Positions 1 through 7,751 of a stretch of 15,288 nt of DNA are shown piece by piece (position 1 is the stretch's first letter; the number at the start of each line of letters is the position of its first letter). Origin of the DNA: JALYUA01 sp038329555 (lineage in GTDB: Bacteria > Acidobacteriota > Thermoanaerobaculia > UBA5066 > Gp7-AA6); NCBI GenBank assembly GCA_038329555.1, contig JBBQNC010000050.1, positions 1-15,288 of the forward strand. The letters are read 5' to 3'. Made by a program: the position numbers and the translations under genes. The notes under the pieces were generated by a model. That model had not been told where the DNA came from. It saw only the letters and a list, made by a program, of their open reading frames with translations, and did no database searches.

Positions 1-1115
1 TAAAGGGTGGCCGGTGTAGAAGGATCAATGGCCAGGGCAAAGACATAGGTGCCGGTCAGGCCGGCGTTGATGGCCGTCCAGCTCCCCCCGCCATTGGTGC
101 TCTTGAAGAGGCCGTCCTCCAGGAACGTGCCGGCGTAGAGCGTTCCCGGCGTCAAAGGATCAATGGCCAGGGCGAGGACATTGCTGCCTGTCAGGCCGGT
201 GTTGATGGCTGTCCAGCTCCCCCCGGCTTTGGTGCTCTTGTAGACGCCCCCGAGTGCCGTGCCGGCGTAGAGCGTGGCCGGCGCCGAAGGATCGATGGCC
301 AGGGCAAAGACATAGGTGCCGGTCAGGCCGGTGTTGATAGCTGTCCAGCTCCCTCCGCCGTTAGTGCTCTTGAAGACCTTGCCGCCCTGCGTCCCGGCGT
401 AAAGCGTGGCCGGCGCCGAAGGATCGATGGCCAGGGCAGGGATAGAGGTGCTGGTCAGACCGGTGTTGACGGCCGTCCAGCTCTCTCCGCCGTTCGTGCT
501 CTTGAAGACGCCGCCCGACGTACCGGCGTAGAGCGTGGCTGGCGCCGAGGGATCGATGGCCAGGGCAAAGACATAGGGACCGGTCAGACCGGCGTTGCTG
601 GCCGTCCAACTCCCTCCGCCGTTCGTGCTCTTGAAGACCTTGCCGCCCTCAGTGCCGGCGTAGAGCGTGGCCGGCGCCGAAGGATCAATTGCCAGGGCAA
701 GGACTCCATTGCGAGGAAGGCCGGCGTTGATCGCTATCCAGCTCTCCCCGGCGTTGGTGCTCTTGAAGAGGGTGACGCTCCCGAACGTGCCGGCGTAGAG
801 CGTGTCCGGGGTCAAAGGATCGATGGCCAGGGCAGAGATAGAGGTGCTGGTCAGACCGGTGTTGACCGCCGTCCAGCTCTCTCCGCCGTTCGTGCTCTTG
901 AAGACGCCGCCCGACGTACCGGTGCCCCTGCCCCAGATCGCACCGGCGTAGATCGCACCGGCGTAGAGGGTGCCTGGGGCCGACGGATCAATGACCAGGG
1001 CGTGGATGTCGGTGTTGGTCAAACCGGTGTTCGTAGGGGTCCAGCTTGCACCGCCGTTGGTGCTCTTGAAGACGCCGCGCGACGTGCCGGCGTAGAGCGT
1101 GGCCGGCGCCGAAGG
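1..1115 (-). repeat. In-frame tandem coding repeats of about 132 bp
   Basis: The YAGT codons recur with the core cggcgta at 131, 263, 395, 524, 656, 791, 944/959 and 1088, giving periods of 132, 132, 129, 132, 135, 168 and 129 bp. All are multiples of three. The long unit contains an extra segment plus an exact 15-bp tandem duplication (936-950 and 951-965). Positions 421-526 and 817-922, three repeats apart, are the same except for two bases. The array lies inside the propeller gene and encodes its blades. It has no spacer/repeat structure of the CRISPR kind. Confidence 0.9.
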
Positions 1116-1292
1116 ATCAATAGCCAGCGCCTGGATCCGTCCGCCTTCCGGTCCGTTGGTCGTCCAGACGTTGACGCCCGCCGATAAGGTCGAAGCGGCG
1201 AGAGCGGAGCCCAGGAGGACGAGAGGCAGAAGCCGGCCGGCGCGCCGGTGTTCGGCCGTTTTCGGCGGGGCCCTCCGAGCGAGACCGTGCAT
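1..1292 (-). CDS. Secreted BNR/YCF48-like beta-propeller repeat protein, C-terminus cut by window edge
   Basis: An uninterrupted reading frame runs from ATG at 1292-1290 to the window edge, giving 430 residues with no stop. The start is supported by GGAGG 4 nt upstream (1297-1301). Residues 1-38 look like a signal peptide: an Arg-rich start, the hydrophobic core LLPLVLLGSALAA, and a likely cut after LSA. The rest is a tandem array of about nine units of 43-45 residues, one of them 56. Each unit follows ALAIDPSAPATLYAGT, then G-VFKSTNGG-SW, then TAINTGLT. The STNGG-SW and IDP-YAGT signatures are those of BNR/Asp-box and YCF48-type propeller blades, found in sialidase-like and photosystem-assembly-factor-like proteins. 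The array could fold as one or two propellers. No catalytic domain is visible, so the role (surface binding or scaffolding) is not known. Spacing between units is always a multiple of 3, so the frame is intact. Adjacent units are very similar at DNA level, which suggests recent duplication. Confidence 0.85.
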   Translation of the reverse strand, partial: MHGLARRAPPKTAEHRRAGRLLPLVLLGSALAASTLSAGVNVWTTNGPEGGRIQALAIDPSAPATLYAGTSRGVFKSTNGGASWTPTNTGLTNTDIHALVIDPSAPGTLYAGAIYAGAIWGRGTGTSGGVFKSTNGGESWTAVNTGLTSTSISALAIDPLTPDTLYAGTFGSVTLFKSTNAGESWIAINAGLPRNGVLALAIDPSAPATLYAGTEGGKVFKSTNGGGSWTASNAGLTGPYVFALAIDPSAPATLYAGTSGGVFKSTNGGESWTAVNTGLTSTSIPALAIDPSAPATLYAGTQGGKVFKSTNGGGSWTAINTGLTGTYVFALAIDPSAPATLYAGTALGGVYKSTKAGGSWTAINTGLTGSNVLALAIDPLTPGTLYAGTFLEDGLFKSTNGGGSWTAINAGLTGTYVFALAIDPSTPATL

Positions 1293-1391
1293 GAGACCTC
1301 CATCCGGGTCGCTTGCTAGGATTGAGCTCGCGCGCAGGGAAAGTCTCAGGACGACGCTAAGGTTTCGCTCGCTTTTCCCTAAGGGATGGGG
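1293..1391. promoter_or_regulatory. Divergent intergenic region with paired CTAAGG motifs
   Basis: This 99-bp stretch separates the divergently transcribed propeller-repeat gene and the winged-helix/FHA regulator, so promoters in both directions must lie here or slightly inside the genes. I cannot assign -35/-10 pairs with confidence. Two direct copies of CTAAGG lie at 1357-1362 and 1379-1384, 22 bp apart (about two helical turns). A perfect 7-bp inverted repeat, AGGGAAA at 1336-1342 and TTTCCCT at 1374-1380, surrounds the first copy. OmpR-type winged-helix proteins commonly bind direct repeats, so an operator for the adjacent regulator is possible. That is inference. Confidence 0.4.
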
Positions 1392-2060
1392 ATGAGGCTC
1401 ACCTTCGGAGATTGCGTCTTCGATTCGGGCACCCGGGAGGTTTTTCGGGGCGGCAGGCTCGCGCCCGTGTCACCCAAGGCCTTCCGGCTCCTGGAGGTCC
1501 TCGTCGAGAGGCGTCCAAACGCCGTTCCGAAGGAAGAGCTGTACCAGCTCCTCTGGCCGGGTACTTTCGTGTCCGACGCGAATATCCCGAATCTCGTCGG
1601 CGAGCTGCGCGTGGCGCTCGGCGACAGTGCGCGGAAGCCGCGCATCCTCCGCACCGTGCCGCGATTCGGCTACGCCTTCGGTGCCCAGGCGCTGCCCGAA
1701 CGCACACGAGAAGCGCGCGAGCTCGCGGCCGGCGATCGTGTCTACCGCCTGCTCTGGGGGCGGCGCGAGATCGCGCTCGATGCCGGAGACAACCTCATCG
1801 GGAGGGATCGCGACGCCGTGGTGTGGATCGACGACGAATCGGTGTCGCGCCGCCACGCGCGAGTGTCGATCGCGGAAGGTGGCGCGACGATCGAGGATCT
1901 CGACAGCAAGAACGGGACTTTCGTTGGCGGTAGAAAGCTGCGCGGGCCGGTACCACTGGCGGATCGCGACGTCATCAAGGTCGGTCCCGCTACGCTGACC
2001 CTGCGGGTCATGAAGCAGACGGGCTCGACGCGTTCCTCCATGAAGAAGGGCTCTCCGTGA
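1392..2060 (+). CDS. Winged-helix (OmpR-type) DNA-binding protein with C-terminal FHA domain
   Basis: This is a predicted transcriptional regulator of 222 residues. Residues 1-97 form a Trans_Reg_C winged-helix domain: FGDCVFD at the start, SPKAFRLLEVLVE, KEELYQLLWPGTFVSDANI, and the closing RTVPRFGYAF wing. There is no receiver domain, so it is not a classical response regulator. Residues 116-206 form an FHA domain with its conserved GRD (137-139), SVSRRHA (150-156) and DSKNGTF (171-177) signatures. FHA domains bind phosphothreonine peptides. The next gene is a Ser/Thr kinase whose GTG start overlaps this stop codon (GTGA, 2057-2060), so the two are probably translationally coupled and act together. 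I chose ATG 1392 because AAGGG lies 6 nt upstream. An in-frame ATG at 1386 has that same AAGGG directly against it and adds only two residues. Confidence 0.88.
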   Translation: MRLTFGDCVFDSGTREVFRGGRLAPVSPKAFRLLEVLVERRPNAVPKEELYQLLWPGTFVSDANIPNLVGELRVALGDSARKPRILRTVPRFGYAFGAQALPERTREARELAAGDRVYRLLWGRREIALDAGDNLIGRDRDAVVWIDDESVSRRHARVSIAEGGATIEDLDSKNGTFVGGRKLRGPVPLADRDVIKVGPATLTLRVMKQTGSTRSSMKKGSP

Positions 2061-4744
2061 CCCTTTCCGCCGGAACCCGCCTGGGGCCGTACCAGATTCT
2101 CGGGCTGATCGGCACAGGCGGCATGGGCGAGGTTTACAAGGCGCGAGACACGAAGCTCTCGAGGGATGTGGCGATGAAGCTGCTTCCGCGGGCGCTCGCC
2201 GGCAACGCCGAGCGTCTGGCCCGTTTCGAGAAGGAGGCGCGGACCGCCTCGGCGCTCAACCACCCCAACATCGTCACGATCTACGAGATCGGAGACGCGG
2301 ACGGAACTTCGTTCATCGCCATGGAGCTCGTCGAAGGAAGGACACTGCGGGAGCTGCTGACCGCGGGACCACTTCTGCTCAAGAAGCTTTTGACCGTGGC
2401 CGCGCAGGCGTCGGACGGACTGGCGAGCGCCCATGCCGCCGGGATCGTGCATCGCGACCTGAAGCCCGAGAACCTGATGGTCACGAGGGACGGGTACGTC
2501 AAGATCCTCGACTTCGGCCTGGCGAAGCTGTTGCCGGTCGGTTTCGTGAGTTCTCGGGGCGCGGGACATGCGACCGTGACCCGGGGGACCGAGCCCGGTG
2601 CGGTTCTCGGAACCGTCGGTTACATGTCTCCCGAACAGGCGAGCGGCGTACCGGCGGACTTCCGATCCGATCAGTTCTCGTTCGGCTCGATCCTCTACGA
2701 GATGGCCACGGGAAATCGCGCCTTCGACGGGCCGACCGCGGCGCAGACACTGTCGGCGATCATCGAGGACGAGCCCCAGCCGATCGCGCGAATCGCTCCG
2801 AAGCTTCCAAACAACCTGGTCTGGATCGCGGAGCGGTGTCTCGCCAAGGACCCGGAGGACCGGTACCACTCGACCAAGGACCTGGCGCGAGATCTGGCCA
2901 CGATGCGCGATCACGCCTCGGGGATCTCCCTTTCCGGCGTCGAGCCGCCTGTCCGGCGCCGGTTTCGCGTGTCGCGCACGGCGTGGGTCGTCGCTGCGTC
3001 GGCGGCCGTTGCCGCGGCGGCTCTCTCGTTCTTTGCGGGCCAGAGGCTGCAGGCCAGGCGCGACCGCGAGGCGCCCCCGCCGAAGCGCACGACGCTGACG
3101 TTCCGGCAAGGATTCCTGACCGGCGCGCGCTTCGCTCCCGACGGGCAGACCATCGTGTACTCGGCCCGCTGGGATGGGAAGCCGAGCGAGATCTTCACGA
3201 CCCGCGTGGGCTCCACCGAGTCGCGGCCGCTGGGGATCTCTCCCGCGGGAATCCTGGCCGTCTCCTCGGCGGGCGAGATGGCCCTCTCTCTGGGCTGCGA
3301 GAACCGCGGGGGCGGGGGGCATCCTTGCTTTGGAACGCTCGCCCGGGCGCCGCTCGCGGGCGGCCCTCCGCGCGAGATCCTGGAAGACGTCTTCTCGGCC
3401 GACTGGTCGCCGGACGGAAAGGACCTCGCCGTGGTCCACCTCGTGGGCGGCCGCCACCGTCTCGAGTATCCGATCGGAAAGGTTCTCTACACGACTGAGG
3501 CGGGGGGGTTCCTGAGCTCCCTGCGGGTGTCGCCCAGGGGCGATCTCGTCGCGTTCCTCGACCATCCTCAGCGGGTCAGCCGAGGAATCCTTTCCGTAGT
3601 CGATCGGGCCGGCAAGAAGAAGGTCTTGACCAACGAGTGGGCGACGGAACGGCCGGTCCTCTGGAGCCCGACGGGAGAAGAGGTTTTCTTCTCCCGCTGG
3701 GGAGGACGCGAGACCCGGGGAGCCCGACTTTCCGGGCGTACGCGCAGCGCGTCCTGGATACCCGGACTCGACGACGTCTCGCGCGAAGGTCTTTTTCTCG
3801 ACTCCGGCATGTCGCTCGACAGCTCCCGAAGGGTCATCCGCGCCCGCGTTCCGGGCGAGCTCGAGGAGAGAAACCTCTCCTGGCTGGTGGGCTCCACGGC
3901 GGCGGACCTGTCCCGCGACGGGCGGCAGCTTCTCCTCTTCGAGAGCCGCGTCGATCCCGACCGGCCGGACGTGGAGGTCATGACGACCTTCCTGCGCAAG
4001 ACGGACGGCTCGGACGCGAAGAGGTTGGGAGAAGGCAGGGCAATGGCGCTGTCGCCCGACGAGAAGTGGGCGCTCGTGAGGAGCCATTCTCCCGAACAAC
4101 GGCTGGTTCTAATCCCGACCGGCGCCGGCGAGCCGCGGCCTCTCCCGGGCGCCGATCTCCTGTATCGCTGGGCGACTTTCTTCCCCGACGGGCGGCGAAT
4201 CCTGTCCCACGCCGTCGAAAAGGGAAAGTCCCCGCGTTCCTTCATCCAGGACCTCGAGGGAGGCCCTCCGAAGCCCTTCGGCGACGAAGGCTTTCGGGCC
4301 GCCCTCGTCTCGCCCGACGGCCGCTGGGTCGCGGGCACTCGGCCTCGGAGGCCGCAGGAAGGGTTCGCGCCGGGTGCGAAAGTCGAGGGCCTTCACCTGA
4401 TCTATCCTGCCGACGGAGAGGGACGGCCCCGGCCGATCGAGGGCGCCCTCCCGGATGACACACTCCTTCAGTGGAGCGCCGACGGCAAGACGATCTACCT
4501 TCGGGGAGGCGAGGATCAGCGAGGCGGGAATCAGCCGCTGACCCTCTACCGTCTCGATCTCGCGACGGGACGCCGCGAGCGCTGGAAGGAGCTCGTTCCT
4601 CCGGACCTCACGGGTTTCCGCGGGTACGCGCCCGGCGCGGGGGCGGTCTGCGTCACTCCCGACGGGCGGTTCTATGCCTATACGTACCTCACCGACTCGA
4701 GCAGGCTCGTCCTCGGTGAAGTGGGCCCGAACTGGTGGAAATGA
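2057..4744 (+). CDS. Transmembrane Ser/Thr protein kinase with C-terminal WD40-like (TolB/PD40) propeller
   Basis: This is an 895-residue membrane receptor-type kinase of the PknB/Hanks family. Residues 12-285 are the cytoplasmic kinase domain. It has a glycine-rich loop GTGGMG (19-24), ATP lysine K41 in VAMKLLP, catalytic loop HRDLKPEN (132-139) with D134, DFG (152-154), and SPE (191-193) at the end of the activation loop. All the residues needed for activity are present. T173, T175 and T178 in the activation loop are candidate autophosphorylation sites. Residues about 309-327 are a single membrane helix. The rest, about residues 345-895, is extracytoplasmic and carries roughly ten PD40-like units (FAPDGQTIVYS, WSPDGKDLAVV, VSPDGRWVAG, CVTPDGRFYAY and others), which form a TolB-like propeller that probably senses a ligand or protein. 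The GTG start overlaps the stop of the FHA regulator. The receptor gene downstream begins 1 nt after this stop. Confidence 0.93.
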   Translation: MTLSAGTRLGPYQILGLIGTGGMGEVYKARDTKLSRDVAMKLLPRALAGNAERLARFEKEARTASALNHPNIVTIYEIGDADGTSFIAMELVEGRTLRELLTAGPLLLKKLLTVAAQASDGLASAHAAGIVHRDLKPENLMVTRDGYVKILDFGLAKLLPVGFVSSRGAGHATVTRGTEPGAVLGTVGYMSPEQASGVPADFRSDQFSFGSILYEMATGNRAFDGPTAAQTLSAIIEDEPQPIARIAPKLPNNLVWIAERCLAKDPEDRYHSTKDLARDLATMRDHASGISLSGVEPPVRRRFRVSRTAWVVAASAAVAAAALSFFAGQRLQARRDREAPPPKRTTLTFRQGFLTGARFAPDGQTIVYSARWDGKPSEIFTTRVGSTESRPLGISPAGILAVSSAGEMALSLGCENRGGGGHPCFGTLARAPLAGGPPREILEDVFSADWSPDGKDLAVVHLVGGRHRLEYPIGKVLYTTEAGGFLSSLRVSPRGDLVAFLDHPQRVSRGILSVVDRAGKKKVLTNEWATERPVLWSPTGEEVFFSRWGGRETRGARLSGRTRSASWIPGLDDVSREGLFLDSGMSLDSSRRVIRARVPGELEERNLSWLVGSTAADLSRDGRQLLLFESRVDPDRPDVEVMTTFLRKTDGSDAKRLGEGRAMALSPDEKWALVRSHSPEQRLVLIPTGAGEPRPLPGADLLYRWATFFPDGRRILSHAVEKGKSPRSFIQDLEGGPPKPFGDEGFRAALVSPDGRWVAGTRPRRPQEGFAPGAKVEGLHLIYPADGEGRPRPIEGALPDDTLLQWSADGKTIYLRGGEDQRGGNQPLTLYRLDLATGRRERWKELVPPDLTGFRGYAPGAGAVCVTPDGRFYAYTYLTDSSRLVLGEVGPNWWK

Positions 4745-4745
4745 A

Positions 4746-7682
4746 GTGAGCTCCCGCGGCGCCTCCCGTTTGGCAATCGTCGTCACGGGGCTGCTTCTGG
4801 CCGCCCGGGCGAGCGGCCAGACGACGGGCGGCATCGAGGGCCGCGCGAGCGACTCAGACGGCGGAGCTGTTCCCGGTGCCTCCGTCTCGGCAACAAGCCC
4901 GAATCTTCAGGGAACCCGGACGGCGGTCGCGGATCGCACCGGTCTGTTCCGGCTTCCCGGCCTGCCTCCGGGCGAATACACGGTCCGAGCGGCCCTGACG
5001 GGATTTCGCACGGCGGAGAAGACGGCGTCGGTCCGGCTCGATGGCACTGCCCGCGTCGATCTCCTGCTCGAGCCGCTGCGCGCGGAGGAAATCCTCGTTT
5101 CGGGCGAGGCGCCGGCCATCGACCCGACTTCGACCACGACCGGAACGAACTACACGAGCGAGGTGATCACCCGTCTGCCCGTGTCGCGCAACTACGCCGA
5201 CATCGTACGCTCGAACCCCGGCGTCTCGACCGACCGCGGAGACACGCAGGGCCGCTCTCTCGCTCTCACGATCTACGGCGCGACCTCGGCTGAGAACCAG
5301 TGGATCATCGATGGCGTCAACACGACCAACGTCTTCAAGGGAGTTCAGGGCAAGGCCATCAACGTCGAGTTCATCCAGGAGATCGAGGTCAAGACCGGCG
5401 GATATCAGGCCGAATACGGCCGTGCGCTCGGGGGTGTTGTCAACGTCATCACGAAATCGGGAGGCAATGAGTTTCACGGCGGCGCCTTCGTCTACGACGA
5501 CTCGACGGGCACGGCGGCCCAGAGGCAATTCAAGCCGGGCGACTCGGGCATCTCCCAAATGCGAATCGCCGACGGCCGGCGGCTCGACTACGGCGCGGAC
5601 CTCGGGGGCTTCATCTTCAAGGACCGGCTCTGGATCTTCGGAGCGTTCAATCGCGTCGAATTCCGCGGAGACCTGTCGCGGGTGGAATCCTCTGCGCACG
5701 TTTCGAGCGAGGATCGTTTTCAGCTCGATACGACGGAGAATCTCTACTCGGGAAAGCTGACCTGGAACGCCGGGTCTTCGACGACCGTCGTCGGCACCAT
5801 CTTCGCCGACCCGTCCACGACCTCGGGCGCCGCCGGAGCCGATCCACGACAGGGACTGGGCGCCGTCTTCGTCACGCCCGTCGTCAGCCCGGAGCGGTCG
5901 ACGTGGTTCTCCGCCCGGGACCAGGGGGGCACCGATTTCGGCGTCCGCTTATCAAAGCTTTTCGCATCGAAGGCGATCGCGACGCTTCAGGGCTCGTACC
6001 ACCAGGACAAAAGCACTCTCACGGCCCCGGGCGGCGTCCGATACGAGGACTGGACGTGCGGCCGAGGAACGCCGAAGTCCCCTTGCGGATCTCCGCCAGA
6101 GCCCAACAACGTCACAGGAGGTTACGGTCGGATCAACGCTCTTTCCAACAACAGCGAGTCCCGCCGTCGGTGGTACCAGGGAGCTGTGACTCTTTTCGAA
6201 GGGAATCACGAGATCAAAGCGGGAGGGGACTACACCGAAGGACGGACCGAAGGGATAGGGGCCTTCACCGGTGGGCAGCTCGTCGAGATCCGCAACGAGT
6301 ACGGGCAGCACTACTACGTTCACACGTTCAATGCGGTCAGCCCGGATGACCCCACTCCAATACTCTTGATCTCTCGGCGAGGCTCGGCGGAGGACTTCGG
6401 CGCGTACCTGCAGGACTCGTGGAAGGCCGCGCCCGGCCTCACGATCAACGCCGGCCTGAGGTGGGACGGCGAGAACGCCATGAACTACGCGGGCGAGACG
6501 GTCCTTCGACTGCGGACGGCCTGGCAGCCCCGAATCGGCGTGGCCTGGGATCCCTGGAGGGACGGCGCGACCAAGGTGTTTGCGTTTGCGGGACGCTTCT
6601 CCTATGCCATGCCAACGGGGCAGGCGGTGGCCATCTTCGGGGACTTCACGGGTCTCAAAACCTACAACTTCGATCCGGCCAGTTTCGTCCAGGATCCGAA
6701 CGTCATCGGCCACGGGAGGCAGCAGATCGTGGCGGGAGGCGGACCCTTCGGAAGCCCGGTCGATTCCGGCATCGTTGCGCCATACCAGGACGAGCTGACG
6801 GTGGGAGTCGAGAGGTTGCTCGCCTCGAGCCTGACGGTCGGACTGAAGGGCACCTACAGGCGCCTCGGCAGCGCGATAGAGAACCGCTGCGATTTCGACC
6901 GCACGAGCCCGGAGACCGACTTCAGCCGGTGCGCGATCATCACCCCGGGCTCGAGCGGGAGGTTCGCGAGCGGAGAGGTCCCGACCTGCAACGGCTTCGA
7001 CCGCGAGTGCGAGCCGGCAGGCCCCGCCTCGCCGCCGGCGAAACGGGTCTACCGAGGCATCGAGCTCCTCGCGCGCCAGTCGGTCGGCGACCGCCTCTGG
7101 CTCCAGGCGAGCTACGTGTATTCCTCGCTTCGCGGCAACTACGACGGCGGGGTCAACGAAGGCCTCTACGGCAGGTCGATTCCAGGCCGGAATGAGGACT
7201 TCGACTATCCCGCGCTTTGGCACGCCGGCTACGGGACCCTCGCCCTGGACCGGCCGCATCGTTTTCGATTGGACGGCTACTGGGTCACTCCCTGGCGCCT
7301 CGCCGTGGGTCTTCAGGCGTTTGCCGAGTCGGGAGCGCCGCTCAACAAGCTGGGGTTCTTCAACTCGACCTACGGCTCGATGGTGTTCCTCGTTCCCCGT
7401 GGCTCGGAGGGGCGCCTGCCGATGCTGTGGGACGCAAGCCTGACCCTCTCCTATCCGATCGCCATCGGCCCCGTGACCGTGAGGCTCCAGGCCTACCTCT
7501 TCAACGTCTTCAACAATCAGATCGCCATTTCTCGCGACGACGTCTGGTCGAGCAACCCGCCGAAAGGCTTTCCTGCGACGATCTTCGATCCGAACCAGGA
7601 GCAGAACAACGCGCGCTATGGGTCGATCACCGGCCGCTCGGATCCGCGCTACTTCCGTTCCGCGGTGCGGATCTCGTTCTGA
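4746..7682 (+). CDS. TonB-dependent outer-membrane receptor with carboxypeptidase-regulatory-like N-domain
   Basis: This is a 978-residue outer-membrane protein of the Oar-like TonB-dependent receptor type, typical of Acidobacteriota and Myxococcota. Residues 1-24 are a signal peptide (LAIVVTGLLLAARASG, with the mature protein starting at Q25). Residues about 28-110 are a carboxypeptidase-D regulatory-like domain (GGIEGRASDSDGGAVPGASV, then GLFRLPGLPPGEYTV). The plug follows at about 115-245, with YGATSAENQWIIDG and GGVVNVITKSGGNEFHGG. The remainder is a beta-barrel that ends in Phe (SAVRISF), the usual outer-membrane C-terminal signal. The substrate cannot be told from sequence. The GTG at 4746 is preferred because it gives a clean signal peptide 1 nt after the kinase stop. 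The frame is open upstream to an ATG at 4674, but that extension lies wholly within the kinase gene and would bury the signal peptide. Co-translation with the kinase suggests shared regulation. Confidence 0.92.
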   Translation: MSSRGASRLAIVVTGLLLAARASGQTTGGIEGRASDSDGGAVPGASVSATSPNLQGTRTAVADRTGLFRLPGLPPGEYTVRAALTGFRTAEKTASVRLDGTARVDLLLEPLRAEEILVSGEAPAIDPTSTTTGTNYTSEVITRLPVSRNYADIVRSNPGVSTDRGDTQGRSLALTIYGATSAENQWIIDGVNTTNVFKGVQGKAINVEFIQEIEVKTGGYQAEYGRALGGVVNVITKSGGNEFHGGAFVYDDSTGTAAQRQFKPGDSGISQMRIADGRRLDYGADLGGFIFKDRLWIFGAFNRVEFRGDLSRVESSAHVSSEDRFQLDTTENLYSGKLTWNAGSSTTVVGTIFADPSTTSGAAGADPRQGLGAVFVTPVVSPERSTWFSARDQGGTDFGVRLSKLFASKAIATLQGSYHQDKSTLTAPGGVRYEDWTCGRGTPKSPCGSPPEPNNVTGGYGRINALSNNSESRRRWYQGAVTLFEGNHEIKAGGDYTEGRTEGIGAFTGGQLVEIRNEYGQHYYVHTFNAVSPDDPTPILLISRRGSAEDFGAYLQDSWKAAPGLTINAGLRWDGENAMNYAGETVLRLRTAWQPRIGVAWDPWRDGATKVFAFAGRFSYAMPTGQAVAIFGDFTGLKTYNFDPASFVQDPNVIGHGRQQIVAGGGPFGSPVDSGIVAPYQDELTVGVERLLASSLTVGLKGTYRRLGSAIENRCDFDRTSPETDFSRCAIITPGSSGRFASGEVPTCNGFDRECEPAGPASPPAKRVYRGIELLARQSVGDRLWLQASYVYSSLRGNYDGGVNEGLYGRSIPGRNEDFDYPALWHAGYGTLALDRPHRFRLDGYWVTPWRLAVGLQAFAESGAPLNKLGFFNSTYGSMVFLVPRGSEGRLPMLWDASLTLSYPIAIGPVTVRLQAYLFNVFNNQIAISRDDVWSSNPPKGFPATIFDPNQEQNNARYGSITGRSDPRYFRSAVRISF

Positions 7683-7701
7683 GCCACTTCCTGCGTCGTT
7701 C

Positions 7702-7717
7702 CCACGGATTCCCGTGG
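7702..7717 (+). terminator. Hairpin in convergent gap, possible weak intrinsic terminator
   Basis: CCACGG (7702-7707) pairs perfectly with CCGTGG (7712-7717) around a 4-nt loop and is followed by only three T residues. It lies 20 nt after the receptor stop, between convergent genes. The same left arm can instead pair through CACGGAT (7703-7709) with ATCCGTG (7732-7738). The weak T-tract makes intrinsic termination uncertain. Confidence 0.4.
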
Positions 7718-7751
7718 TTTCCCAGGTTCCGATCCGTGCGAGCGGCAAGGC

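Noticed and set aside
361..609. Short minus-strand frame within the repeat region, also repetitive
   Set aside because: It is an out-of-phase reading of the propeller repeats. The in-phase frame has a signal peptide and family motifs over the whole region.
1..1115. The 132-bp repeats as a CRISPR array or intergenic satellite
   Set aside because: The units are contiguous without spacers, keep codon phase, and encode YAGT/STNGG propeller motifs in one open frame.
1742..4099. A 785-codon open frame on the minus strand opposite the regulator and kinase genes
   Set aside because: It is antisense to a complete kinase with all family motifs. Its product is a low-complexity Arg/Gly/Pro-rich sequence with no recognisable domain. 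Long antisense frames are expected in GC-rich coding DNA where third-position G/C removes stops.
4674..4745. N-terminal extension of the TonB receptor inside the kinase gene
   Set aside because: It would put 24 extra residues before a clean signal peptide. GTG 4746, 1 nt after the kinase stop, is the simpler start.
5952..7748. A 598-codon minus-strand frame opposite the TonB receptor barrel
   Set aside because: The plus strand encodes a complete receptor with signal peptide, plug and terminal Phe. The antisense product has no recognisable motif.
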